Shown here: in pieces, positions 18,874 through 26,427 of the stretch
Numbering within the stretch: position 1 is the stretch's first letter
Layout of the letters: every line of letters begins with the position of its first letter
NCBI RefSeq assembly: GCF_001267885.1
Contig: NZ_CP012382.1
Span: 4,513,001 to 4,577,000 of the forward strand
Source of the DNA: Streptomyces ambofaciens ATCC 23877
GTDB taxonomy: Bacteria; Actinomycetota; Actinomycetes; Streptomycetales; Streptomycetaceae
Length of the DNA: 64,000 bases
Direction: 5' to 3'
Position numbers and translations under genes: made by a program
The notes under the pieces: model-generated
Database searches by the model: none
Seen by the model: the letters and a program-made list of their open reading frames with translations, nothing else
Told to the model about the DNA's origin: nothing

Positions 18874-19353
18874 TCAGTGGTGGGCGTGGACCACGGCGTG
18901 GCCCTTGCCCCGGCCGATCATCCACTTGTTGACCGGCGTGGTGATCACGAACGCCACGGCGAACCCGCCGAGCAGTGCCGACCAGAACAGCCCGTCCGAC
19001 AGGTGCGCGTCCATCGCCCCCGGCGTCAGCGCGATGATGGCGTTGTCCACCAGTTCCATCACCGCGATGGAGACGGTGTCGGCGGCCAGTGCCACTTTGA
19101 CCGCCGCCTTCAGGGAGACCCCGGCGCGCACCACCGCGACGAGCGTGAAGGAGTAGCCGAAGACGAAGGCCAGGGTGATCGCGAGGATCATCGTCGGCAC
19201 GTTGCCCCACATCAGGGCGGTGCCGATGACCATGCCGAGGATCTCGCCGACGGCACATCCGGTGAGGCAGTGCAGCGTCGCCCTGACCGCCGTCGCCCAG
19301 GTCGCGCCGGGTGCGTCGTGCGGATGCTGTGCGTGGTGCTTGTCGTGGTCCAT
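18874..19353 (-). CDS. DUF4396 membrane protein with His-rich termini
   Basis: 159 residues. The N-terminus MDHDKHHAQHPHD carries five His and the C-terminus ends HAVVHAHH, which suggests metal binding outside the membrane core. Four hydrophobic helices follow (CLTGCAVGEILGMVIG, MILAITLAFVFGYSFTLVAV, VSIAVMELVDNAIIAL, FWSALLGGFAVAFVIT); HCLTGCAVGEI with two Cys and E, plus MELVDN, are conserved-looking intramembrane polar residues. DUF4396 has been seen fused or adjacent to copper proteins. A CsoR-like palindrome lies 109 bp upstream. A role in copper handling is inference. Confidence 0.85.
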   Translation of the reverse strand: MDHDKHHAQHPHDAPGATWATAVRATLHCLTGCAVGEILGMVIGTALMWGNVPTMILAITLAFVFGYSFTLVAVVRAGVSLKAAVKVALAADTVSIAVMELVDNAIIALTPGAMDAHLSDGLFWSALLGGFAVAFVITTPVNKWMIGRGKGHAVVHAHH

Positions 19354-19384
19354 GTCGTTCCCTTCCTGCCCGGCCGACGGTGCG

Positions 19385-19422
19385 CGCCGATCGCCGATCG
19401 CCGTTCGCCGTTCGCCGTTCGG
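19385..19422. repeat. Tandem 7-mer repeat in DUF4396 leader
   Basis: Copies of CGCCGAT followed by copies of CGCCGTT (about five units) lie just upstream of the DUF4396 ribosome-binding site. Likely slippage sequence in the 5' untranslated region. Confidence 0.7.
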
Positions 19423-19461
19423 TCCGTACGGAGCCCGGCGGCCCACGCGATCCGGAACACC

Positions 19462-19478
19462 ATACCCCCCAGGGGTAT
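19462..19478. promoter_or_regulatory. CsoR-like copper-repressor operator
   Basis: ATACCCC-CCA-GGGGTAT is a perfect 7-bp inverted repeat with a 3-bp centre, the G/C-tract palindrome flanked by TA that is typical of CsoR/RcnR-family sites. It sits in the divergent region between the DUF4396 gene (start at 19353, minus) and the TrmH gene (start at 19548, plus). The His-rich DUF4396 gene is the likelier target. Confidence 0.6.
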
Positions 19479-19547
19479 TCCGGCGATCTCGATCGGTGGC
19501 CGTAGGCTCGCTGGACACAGATCGATGACGGCCTACTTGGAGGACCG

Positions 19548-20381
19548 GTGCCGACACGCCGGCGGATCACCGCACGCAACGCCCGTTTCCAGCAGTGGGA
19601 GGCGCTGCTGGGCAACCGGAACAAGCGCACGCGCGCGAAGGAGTTCCTGGTCCAGGGAGTGCGTCCGATCTCCTTGGCGGTGCGGTACGGATGGCCCGTC
19701 AAGGCGCTGATCCACGACGACCGGCGGGAGCTGTCGCCGTGGGCGCGGGAGCTGCTGCGCGAGGTCGACGCCGAGCAGGTGGCGATGGCGCCCGAGCTCC
19801 TGGCGGAGCTGGGGGAGAAGAACGAGAGCGCGCCGGAGGTCGTCGCCGTCGTCGAGATGCCGGCCGACGACCTGGACCGGCTCCACGTCGACGGCGATTT
19901 CCTGGGCGTCGTGTTCGACCGGCCGACGAGTCCGGGGAACATCGGCAGCATCATCCGGTCCGCGGACGCCTTCGGGGCGGGCGGGCTCATCGTGTCCGGG
20001 CACGCCGCGGACGTCTACGACCCCAAGTCGGTGCGGGCCAGCACCGGCTCCCTGTTCGCCCTGCCGGCCGTGCGGGTGGGGTCGCCCGGCACCGTCATGG
20101 ACTGGGTCGCCGCGCGGCGTGCCGAGGGGCGGCCGATCGTGCTGGTCGGCACGGACGAGAAGGGCGAGTGCGAGGTCTTCGACTTCGACTTCACCCAGCC
20201 GGTGCTGCTGCTGGTCGGCAACGAGACGTCCGGGCTCAGCAGCGCCTGGCGAGACCTGTGCGACCACACCGTCAGCATCCCGATGACCGGGTCCGCGAGC
20301 TCCCTGAACGCCGCCAACGCGGCGACCGCCGTGCTGTACGAGGCGCACCGGCAGCGCCTCGTCGCCGCGAGGCGCGCCTGA
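19548..20381 (+). CDS. TrmH/SpoU-family RNA 2'-O-ribose methyltransferase
   Basis: 277 residues from GTG at 19548, with GGAGGACC upstream. The SPOUT knot motifs are present: motif 1 DRPTSPGNIGSIIRSADAFG (about 125-144), motif 2 LLVGNETSGLS (about 222) and motif 3 IPMTGSASSLNAANAATAV (about 245). The N-terminal L30e-like substrate domain is at 1-110. Substrate may be 23S rRNA; the thiostrepton-resistance methyltransferases belong to the same superfamily, but nothing here shows resistance. Divergent from the DUF4396 gene. Confidence 0.9.
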   Translation: MPTRRRITARNARFQQWEALLGNRNKRTRAKEFLVQGVRPISLAVRYGWPVKALIHDDRRELSPWARELLREVDAEQVAMAPELLAELGEKNESAPEVVAVVEMPADDLDRLHVDGDFLGVVFDRPTSPGNIGSIIRSADAFGAGGLIVSGHAADVYDPKSVRASTGSLFALPAVRVGSPGTVMDWVAARRAEGRPIVLVGTDEKGECEVFDFDFTQPVLLLVGNETSGLSSAWRDLCDHTVSIPMTGSASSLNAANAATAVLYEAHRQRLVAARRA

Positions 20382-20384
20382 CGG

Positions 20385-20804
20385 TCAGAAGGCGGCGAGC
20401 CGTGCCAGGCCCCACAGGATGATCAGGTCGAGTGCCATCACACTGATCGACCACAGCGGGTAGTAGGGGATGAACATGAACTGGGTCACGAGGCTGATCG
20501 CGGCGGTGGTCAGCCCGGCCGCGCGGCCCCAGCTCATGGACCGCAGCATTCCCACGCCCACGACGACCAGGGCGACGCCCACGACCAGGTGGATCCAGCC
20601 CCAGCTGGTGAGGTCGAACCGGTACTCGTAGTGCCGCGGCACCCCGTAGAGACGGTCCTCGGCGATGCCGGTGATGCCCTGGAGGATGCTCAGCACGCCG
20701 CTGACGAGCAGCGGCACGCCGAAGTACCGCAGCGGCCCGGCCGCTCGCCCGTCGTCGCGGTCGGGGCCGGTCTCGTGCCGTGCTCCATGGGGCATGTCCA
20801 CCAT
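20385..20804 (-). CDS. DUF7144-like small membrane protein
   Basis: 139 residues with four hydrophobic helices: GVPLLVSGVLSILQGITGI, WIHLVVGVALVVVGVGML, AAGLTTAAISLVTQFMFI and ISVMALDLIILWGLARL. YEYRFDLTSWGWIHL and the PYYPLWS(I) motif are the conserved core of a family common in streptomycetes. The ATG at 20804 and one at 20795 are both possible. Function unknown. Convergent with the TrmH gene, the stops being only 3 bp apart. Confidence 0.85.
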   Translation of the reverse strand: MVDMPHGARHETGPDRDDGRAAGPLRYFGVPLLVSGVLSILQGITGIAEDRLYGVPRHYEYRFDLTSWGWIHLVVGVALVVVGVGMLRSMSWGRAAGLTTAAISLVTQFMFIPYYPLWSISVMALDLIILWGLARLAAF

Positions 20805-21260
20805 GACCTCTCAACCCTTCGTCTTCGCGCGATGGTCACCGCGCCCCACGGCGCGGGCGGGGGGCGGGCGCGTCCGTCACGGTCACAGCGTCACCCCGGC
20901 GTGGCCGCGCGGCGACCGCACCGGGGCCGTACGGGGGCCGTACGGGTCTGCTCCGGCGTCCGCGCACGATCGGGGCCGTACGGGTCCTCCTCCGGCGCCC
21001 CTGCGCGACCGGCGAGGCCCTTCGCTCCCTCGCTCGGCACCACGCACCGCCTTGCGTGGTGCCACACGGCACCCCATGGCACCCCATGGCACCAAGTGGC
21101 ACCCATCGGCGCCAGCAGGGACGTACGGACATGCCGATTCGGCCTCCCCCTGAGTTCTGCGTCTCGCATTTCCGCAGGTCAGGGCGATGGTGGCAAAACT
21201 TCTCCGATCAGGTGCCATGGCGGCTTGCGTGTGACGCCACGGTGGTGCCATGATGGCGTC
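20805..21260. other. Intergenic region rich in repeats and TGGTGCC-type motifs
   Basis: 455 bp with no convincing gene. It holds an imperfect tandem repeat of about 38 bp (20934-21010; GGGGCCGTACGGG occurs at 20923, 20934 and 20972), a perfect hairpin GGCACCACGCA/TGCGTGGTGCC (21036-21063), two exact copies of ACCCCATGGC (21071-21090), and further GGCACC words up to 21106. The right end carries the operator-like cluster of the RHH gene. Confidence 0.7.
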
Positions 21261-21261
21261 A
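21187..21261. promoter_or_regulatory. Operator-like cluster overlapping the RHH gene promoter and start
   Basis: Contains GGTGCCATGG (21211), an inverted repeat TGACGCCA/TGGCGTCA (21232-21239 and 21254-21261), and TGGTGCCA (21243-21250) between its arms. The right arm ends on the first base of the ATG at 21261, so a bound protein would block transcription or a leaderless start. Similar words recur at 26231-26358. Confidence 0.6.
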
Positions 21262-21782
21262 TGGACCTCACCCCGTATGTCGACACTCTCCGCCGTGAAC
21301 TGGCGGTGGCCGCCGAAGCCGGCGGCGAGGACGCCCGTGAGCTGGCCGAGAGGCTCACCGCGCCGCTGGAATCGGCGACTCGGCTGACCATGCTCCACGT
21401 GCTCTCCGCCGCGATGGACGAGATCACCCGTGAACTCGCTCCCGGCTCGGTCGACGTACGGCTGCGCGGACTGGACCCCGACTTCGTGGTGACGCCGCCG
21501 CCCACCGAAGGCGGCGCCCCCGTGGAGCCGGCCGTGCCCGCGGAACCGCTCAGGGCGCCGGCGGCTCCCGCCGACGGCGACGAGGGCGGCACCGCCCGCG
21601 TGAACCTGCGCCTCCCGGCCCACCTCAAGACGCGCGCCGAGGAGGCCGCGAGCCGCGAAGGACTGTCGGTCAACGCGTGGCTGGTACGCGCCGTGTCGGC
21701 CGCGGTCGAGGGCGGCGCCGGGCCCCGCACGACGGAGAAGGCCCACACCGTCGGGCAGAGCTTCACGGGCTGGGTGCGCTAG
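21261..21782 (+). CDS. Ribbon-helix-helix (HicB/Arc-like) regulator
   Basis: 173 residues. Residues 1-60 are helical and acidic (YVDTLRRELAVAAEAGGEDARELAERL), followed by a Pro/Ala linker; residues about 113-150 form an RHH DNA-binding unit, RVNLRLPAHLKTRAEEAASR then LSVNAWLVRAVSAAVEG, of the kind annotated as HicB-type antitoxin. No HicA toxin is adjacent, so it is more likely a plain repressor. The start ATG overlaps an inverted repeat, which suggests autoregulation. A DUF4097 gene follows 89 bp downstream. Confidence 0.85.
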   Translation: MDLTPYVDTLRRELAVAAEAGGEDARELAERLTAPLESATRLTMLHVLSAAMDEITRELAPGSVDVRLRGLDPDFVVTPPPTEGGAPVEPAVPAEPLRAPAAPADGDEGGTARVNLRLPAHLKTRAEEAASREGLSVNAWLVRAVSAAVEGGAGPRTTEKAHTVGQSFTGWVR

Positions 21783-21871
21783 GGCGCGCGGTCCGCACCT
21801 CGAAGACGCACAGCATCGCACCACGTCCCACCAGCGGGGACGCTCCCAGGACTCACGAGGACGGTACAGCC

Positions 21872-22714
21872 ATGCCTTCGTTCGACACTCCCGAACCGAT
21901 CGCGGTCAACGCCCACGTGGGCGCGGGTTCCATCCGTTTCACCGCGGGCGACCGACTCGACACCGTCGTCGAGGTGCGGCCGGGCGACCCCGGCCGGGAC
22001 AAGGACGTGCGGGCCGCCGAGCAGACCCGGATCGACTTCGCGGGCGGCGTCCTCACGATCAGCACGAAGGACCGCCGGATCATCGGGCCGACCGGCGTCG
22101 TCGACGTGACGGTGGAGCTGCCCGAGGGCTCGGACATCGACACGACCGGCTCCTGGACCCAGGTGCTCGGTGAGGGTCCCCTCGGTGAGGTCCGGGTGAA
22201 GACCTCGGGCGGCGACGTCCGCCTGGACACGACCGGTCCGCTCCGGCTCGCCGCCTCCCACGGCTCGGTCACCGTGGACCGGGTGGAGGGTACCGCCGAG
22301 ATCACCACCAGCTCCGGCAGCGTGCGCGTCGGGCTGGTGGAGGGCTCAGCGGACCTGAAGAACTCGCACGGCTCCACGACCGTCGGCGCCGCGCTGGGCG
22401 ACCTGCGGGTGAGCCACGCCAACGGCGACATCAACATCACCCGCGCCGAGGGCTCGCTCACCGCCACCACCGCCCACGGCACGCTGCGGGTGGGTGAGGT
22501 GGCACGCGGCGAGGTGCGGCTGGAGACCTCCTACGGCGCCATCGAGGTCGGCATCCGCGAGGGCACGGCCGCCTGGCTCGACGCGCACTCGGACGCCGGG
22601 CGGGTGCGCAACACGCTCACCGCGTCCGACAACCCCGGGGAGAGCGAGGACACCGTCAAGATCCGTGCCCGCACGCGGTACGGCAACATCGACGTCCACC
22701 GCGCCAAGGTCTGA
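21872..22714 (+). CDS. DUF4097-family beta-strand repeat protein
   Basis: 280 residues with no signal peptide or membrane helix. From about 100 the sequence is a run of short beta repeats: GEVRVKTSGGDVRLDTTG, LRLAASHGSVTVDRVEG, AEITTSSGSVRVGLVEG, LKNSHGSTTVGAALG, and so on, a parallel beta-helix pattern typical of DUF4097/YvlB-like proteins. Members are often encoded with membrane proteins or ABC transporters; biochemical role is unknown. It lies between the RHH gene and, across the IS110 element, the DrrAB-type transporter. Confidence 0.88.
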   Translation: MPSFDTPEPIAVNAHVGAGSIRFTAGDRLDTVVEVRPGDPGRDKDVRAAEQTRIDFAGGVLTISTKDRRIIGPTGVVDVTVELPEGSDIDTTGSWTQVLGEGPLGEVRVKTSGGDVRLDTTGPLRLAASHGSVTVDRVEGTAEITTSSGSVRVGLVEGSADLKNSHGSTTVGAALGDLRVSHANGDINITRAEGSLTATTAHGTLRVGEVARGEVRLETSYGAIEVGIREGTAAWLDAHSDAGRVRNTLTASDNPGESEDTVKIRARTRYGNIDVHRAKV

Positions 22715-22799
22715 CGGACCCGCCCACGGACCACCCCCCGCTCCCCGCGCTTCACCCCCGTTATCTTTTTCGCGGTCCTGCAAGAGGGCCGCTGGCCTC

Positions 22800-23018
22800 C
22801 GGGCCCGGCATGACTGTTGCCCCCTGTCGATGGGATGACCTGGGGGGTGGTGTCACCGGGTCCGAGGGGTACCGTCGGAGACGCTGATCAGAGGTCCGAC
22901 CACCGTCCGGCCGGGCGCAATGCCAGGCCGCTCGCGGGCGGCAGGTCTGCATAACGTGGATGCGCGAGAACGGCTCCCGACCTTGAGGCCGGCACGCATC
23001 GACACATGTGGGGGCACG
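22800..23018 (+). ncRNA. Candidate IS110 bridge RNA region
   Basis: In IS110-group elements the non-coding stretch before the transposase encodes a structured bridge RNA whose loops pair with target and donor DNA. This 219-bp stretch is the right size and place, has no gene, and contains self-complementary GC-rich segments (for example GGTGTCACC and GGTCCGACC/CGGTCCGG-like words). The RNA ends and loops were not determined; this is inferred from family knowledge. Confidence 0.4.
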
Positions 23019-24221
23019 GTGATCAGCATCGACGGGGTGGGCGTCTTCCTGGGCCTGGACGTCGGCAAGCAGACGCATCACGGCCACGGCCTGACCCCGG
23101 CCGGGAAGAAGGTGTTCGACAAGCAGCTGCCGAACAGCGAACCGAAGCTGCGGGCTGTCTTCGACAAGCTCACGGCCAAGTTCGGCACCGTCCTGGTGAT
23201 CGTGGACCAGCCCGCCTCCATCGGCGCCCTCCCACTGACCGTCGCCCGGGACGCCGGCTGCCAGGTCGCCTACCTGCCCGGACTGGCGATGCGCCGGATC
23301 GCCGACCTCTACCCGGGCGAGGCCAAGACCGACGCGAAGGACGCCGCGGTCATTGCGGACGCTGCCCGCACCATGCCCCACACCCTGCGCACCCTCGACC
23401 TGACCGATGAGGTCACCGCGGAGCTGACCATGCTGGTCGGCTTCGACCAGGACCTCGCAGGCGAGGCCAACCGCACCTCCAACCGCATCCGCGGCCTGCT
23501 CACCCAGTTCCACCCCAGCCTGGAGCGCGTCCTCGGCCCGCGCCTGGACCATCCGGCAGTGACCTGGCTCCTCGAGCGTTACGGATCCCCGCAAGCACTC
23601 CGCAAAGCGGGCCGCCGCAAGCTGGTCGAGGTCGTCCGCCCGAGAGCCCCGCGCATGGCCGAGCGGCTGGTCGACGACACCTTCACCGCACTCGACGAGC
23701 AGACCGTCGTCGTCCCGGGCACCGGCACCCTCGACGTGATCGTCCCGTCGCTGGCGAAGTCGCTGGCCGCCGTTCACGAACAACGCCGGGCCCTGGAAAC
23801 GCGGATTGAGGCACTGCTGGAGGCCCACCCTCTTTCCCAGGTCCTGACCTCGATGCCCGGCATCGGCGTCAGGACCGCCGCAGTCCTCCTGGCCACCGTC
23901 GGCGACGGCAGCAGCTTTCCCACCGCCGCCCACCTGGCCTCCTACGCCGGCCTCGCCCCGGTAACCCGGCAGTCCGGCACGTCGATCCACGGCGAGCACG
24001 CCCCCAGAGGCGGCAACCGGCAGCTGAAACGAGCGATGTTCCTCTCCGCGTTCGCAGCCCTCCACGACCCCGCCTCCCGCACCTACTACGACCGCTGCCG
24101 AGCCCGCGGCAAAACCCACACCCAGGCCCTCCTCCGCCTCGCCCGCCATCGCATCAGCGTCCTGTTCGCCCTGCTCCGCGACGGAACCTTCTACGAGCCG
24201 AGGAGCCCTCGACTCGCTTGA
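23019..24221 (+). CDS. IS110-family transposase (DEDD RuvC-like)
   Basis: 400 residues from GTG at 23019. The N-terminal DEDD_Tnp_IS110 domain begins FLGLDVGKQTHH (catalytic Asp14), with VIVDQPAS and KTDAKDAAVIAD (D-x-x-D) completing the acidic set. A coiled-coil linker follows, then the Transposase_20 domain with MPGIGVRTAAVLLATVGD, YAGLAPVTRQSG and GGNRQLKRAMF; the catalytic Ser of this family lies in this region. No frameshift or stop interrupts it, so it looks intact. Codon use is slightly less GC3-biased than the surrounding genes. Confidence 0.95.
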   Translation: MISIDGVGVFLGLDVGKQTHHGHGLTPAGKKVFDKQLPNSEPKLRAVFDKLTAKFGTVLVIVDQPASIGALPLTVARDAGCQVAYLPGLAMRRIADLYPGEAKTDAKDAAVIADAARTMPHTLRTLDLTDEVTAELTMLVGFDQDLAGEANRTSNRIRGLLTQFHPSLERVLGPRLDHPAVTWLLERYGSPQALRKAGRRKLVEVVRPRAPRMAERLVDDTFTALDEQTVVVPGTGTLDVIVPSLAKSLAAVHEQRRALETRIEALLEAHPLSQVLTSMPGIGVRTAAVLLATVGDGSSFPTAAHLASYAGLAPVTRQSGTSIHGEHAPRGGNRQLKRAMFLSAFAALHDPASRTYYDRCRARGKTHTQALLRLARHRISVLFALLRDGTFYEPRSPRLA

Positions 24222-24316
24222 CGAAGGACATAGAGGCACCCCCCAACGCTCCTCCCGATCACCCGTCCCGGTCTCCCGGTCTCCCGGTCATCCCACTCCT
24301 CGAAGGGGAGGGCTCC

Positions 24317-25312
24317 ATGCCTTCATCTGTCATGCCCACGCCCAGGCAGGGGAACGGTCACCCCCCGTCGCCCGCCGCCGTCTCCGCCGTCGGTCTGCGT
24401 AAGTCGTACGGGGACAAGACCGTCCTCGACGGCATCGACCTGCACATCCCCGCCGGAACCGTCTTCGCGCTGCTCGGCCCGAACGGCGCCGGCAAGACCA
24501 CGGCGGTGAAGATCCTCTCCACCCTCGTCACGGCCGACGGCGGACAGGCCCGGGTCGCGGGCCACGACATCGCCACCGAGCCGCAGGCCGTTCGCGCCGC
24601 GATCGGCGTCACCGGGCAGTTCTCCGCCGTCGACGGCCTGATCACCGGCGAGGAGAACATGCTCCTCATGGCCGACCTGCACCACCTGCCCAGGGCCGAG
24701 GGGCGCCGGGTGACCGCCGGACTGCTGGAGCGGTTCGACCTCGTGGACGCCGCCAAGAGGCCCGCCTCCACCTACTCCGGCGGCATGAAGCGCCGTCTCG
24801 ACATCGCGATGACCCTGGTCGGGGACCCGCGGATCATCTTCCTCGACGAGCCGACCACCGGCCTCGACCCCCGCAGCCGCCACACCATGTGGGGCATCAT
24901 CCGCGAGCTGGTCACGGGCGGGGTGACGGTCTTCCTGACCACGCAGTACCTGGAGGAGGCCGACGAACTCGCCGACCGCATCGCCGTGCTGAACGACGGC
25001 AGGATCGCCGCGGAGGGCAGCGCCGAGGAGCTGAAGCGGCAGATCCCCGGCGGTCACGTGCGACTGCGTTTCTCCGACCCGGCCGCCTACCGGTCCGCCG
25101 CCACCGCGCTGCGCGAGGTCACCCGGGACGACGAGGCGCTCACGCTGCAGATCCCGTCCGGCGGCACCCAGCGCGAACTGCGCTCCCTCCTCGACTGGCT
25201 CGACGCCGCCGGTGTCGAGGCCGACGAGCTGACCGTGCACACCCCCGACCTCGACGACGTGTTCTTCGCCCTGACCGGCCCCACCGACCAGCCCGAGGAG
25301 ACCGTCCGATGA
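24317..25312 (+). CDS. ABC transporter ATPase, DrrA-like
   Basis: 331 residues from ATG at 24317 with a strong GGGGAGG ribosome-binding site; the frame continues upstream into the IS right end without a better start. Walker A GPNGAGKTT (about 54-62), Q-loop VTGQFSAVDGLITGEENM, signature YSGGMKRRLDIAM, Walker B IIFLDEPTTGLD and the H-switch replaced by Q (FLTTQYLEEAD, usual in DrrA). The DUF4162-type C-terminal domain ends with LDDVFFALTG. DrrAB systems export hydrophobic drugs or lipids. It overlaps the permease start by ATGA. IS110 now separates it from the upstream genes. Confidence 0.93.
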   Translation: MPSSVMPTPRQGNGHPPSPAAVSAVGLRKSYGDKTVLDGIDLHIPAGTVFALLGPNGAGKTTAVKILSTLVTADGGQARVAGHDIATEPQAVRAAIGVTGQFSAVDGLITGEENMLLMADLHHLPRAEGRRVTAGLLERFDLVDAAKRPASTYSGGMKRRLDIAMTLVGDPRIIFLDEPTTGLDPRSRHTMWGIIRELVTGGVTVFLTTQYLEEADELADRIAVLNDGRIAAEGSAEELKRQIPGGHVRLRFSDPAAYRSAATALREVTRDDEALTLQIPSGGTQRELRSLLDWLDAAGVEADELTVHTPDLDDVFFALTGPTDQPEETVR

Positions 25313-26127
25313 ACGCCGTCACGGCCGCCGCCCGCCCGAGCAGGCTCTCCCTCGCCGTGCGCGACTCCGGCACGATGCTGCGCCGCAATCTCCTGCACGC
25401 CCGGCGCTACCCGTCCTTGACGCTGAACCTGCTGCTCACGCCGGTCGTACTCCTGCTGCTCTTCGTCTACATCTTCGGCGACGTGATGAGCGCGGGGATC
25501 GGAGACGGCGGCGCCGACCGGTCCGAGTACATCGCCTACCTGGTGCCGGGTCTGCTGCTGATGACCATCGGCTCGACCACCATCGGCACCGCGGTCTCCG
25601 TCGCCATGGACATGAGCGAGGGCATCATCGCCCGGTTCCGCACGATGGCCATCCATCGCGGGTCGGTGCTCATCGGGCACGTCGTCGGCAGCGTCCTGCA
25701 GTCGATGGCGAGCGCGGTCTTCGTCGGCGCCGTCGCCGTGGCCATCGGCTTCCGCTCGACGGACGCCACCGCCCTGGAGTGGCTCGCGGCGCTGGGGCTG
25801 CTGGCGTCCGTCACTCTGGCGCTCACCTGGATCGCGGTCGGCATGGGCCTGGTCAGTCCGAACGCCGAGGCCGCAAGCAACAACGCGATGCCGCTGATCT
25901 TCCTCCCGTTCATCTCCAGCGCCTTCGTGCCGGTGGACGCGATGCCGGGATGGTTCCAGCCGATCGCCGAGTACCAGCCGTTCACCCCGGCCATCGAGAC
26001 CCTGCGCGGACTGCTGCTCGGCACCGAGATCGGCCACAACGGCTGGCTCGCGGCCGCCTGGTGCCTGCTCCTCACCGGCCTCGGCTACCTCTGGGCGAGG
26101 GCGACCTTCGACCGCGACCCGAAGTAA
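25309..26127 (+). CDS. ABC-2 type permease, DrrB-like
   Basis: 272 residues, ATG overlapping the ATPase stop (ATGA). Six hydrophobic segments of the ABC2_membrane fold: LNLLLTPVVLLLLFVYIFG, YLVPGLLLMTIGSTTIGTAV, SVLQSMASAVFVGAVAVAIGF, WLAALGLLASVTLALTWIAVGMGL, MPLIFLPFISSAFVPV and WLAAAWCLLLTGLGYLWA. VDAMPGWFQPIAEYQPFTP is the conserved loop of DrrB/NodJ-type permeases. With the ATPase it forms a complete exporter; substrate unknown. Confidence 0.92.
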   Translation: MNAVTAAARPSRLSLAVRDSGTMLRRNLLHARRYPSLTLNLLLTPVVLLLLFVYIFGDVMSAGIGDGGADRSEYIAYLVPGLLLMTIGSTTIGTAVSVAMDMSEGIIARFRTMAIHRGSVLIGHVVGSVLQSMASAVFVGAVAVAIGFRSTDATALEWLAALGLLASVTLALTWIAVGMGLVSPNAEAASNNAMPLIFLPFISSAFVPVDAMPGWFQPIAEYQPFTPAIETLRGLLLGTEIGHNGWLAAAWCLLLTGLGYLWARATFDRDPK

Positions 26128-26176
26128 CCCGGACCGCCGGCGGGCCTCGTCCGCCCGGCGCCCGCACCCGTCCCAC

Positions 26177-26219
26177 CGGGGCGGCGTACACCGACACCGC
26201 GTCGGTGTACGCCGCCCCG
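26177..26219 (+). terminator. Strong terminator after the DrrAB operon
   Basis: A perfect 19-bp stem (CGGGGCGGCGTACACCGAC and complement) with a 5-nt loop, 50 bp after the permease stop. Confidence 0.85.
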
Positions 26220-26230
26220 TTCGTGTGCCC

Positions 26231-26358
26231 GGTGCCATGGCGCTGACCTGGGAAGAGAAGCCACCGGCCCGGGCTGTGGCGCCACTGTGGTGCATGATGG
26301 CGACGCCTGGCGCCAAAAGGAGTCGTAATGGCGCCATGTGTGTGCCATCATGGTGTCA
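26231..26358. promoter_or_regulatory. Cluster of TGGCGCCA palindromes before the GtrA-like gene
   Basis: TGGCGCCA occurs at 26277-26284, 26308-26315 and within ATGGCGCCAT at 26328-26337, with GGTGCCATGGCGC (26231) and TGCCATCATGGTGTCA (26343-26358) at the ends. These match the words before the RHH gene at 21187-21261, suggesting control by the same protein. The gene start is 70 bp downstream. Confidence 0.55.
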
Positions 26359-26427
26359 GCGCGAAAGCCTGCCGGCCGTGAGGCCGGGGCGCGTTCGCGG
26401 AGGGGACCGAAAACAGGGGGCGGGATC

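Larger units (their letters stand above)
22790..24260 (+). mobile_element. IS110-family insertion sequence (approximate limits)
   Basis: The element contains one transposase gene and about 200 bp of non-coding left-end sequence. IS110 elements lack terminal inverted repeats and make no target duplication, so limits cannot be fixed here: the left end lies between 22715 and about 22850. The right end is probably within the CATAGAGGCACCCCC segment just after the transposase stop. It separates the DUF4097 gene from the ABC transporter genes. Confidence 0.8.

Noticed and set aside
16472..19990. Minus-strand frame of over 1,100 codons
   Set aside because: It runs antisense to the regulator, kinase and TrmH genes, has no domain-like sequence and owes its length to high GC.
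20923..21106. CRISPR or integron-like array
   Set aside because: Only two or three irregular copies and no spacers or integrase.
21261..22714. HicAB toxin-antitoxin pair
   Set aside because: The RHH protein resembles HicB-type antitoxins, but the next gene is a 280-residue DUF4097 protein, not a small HicA dsRBD toxin.
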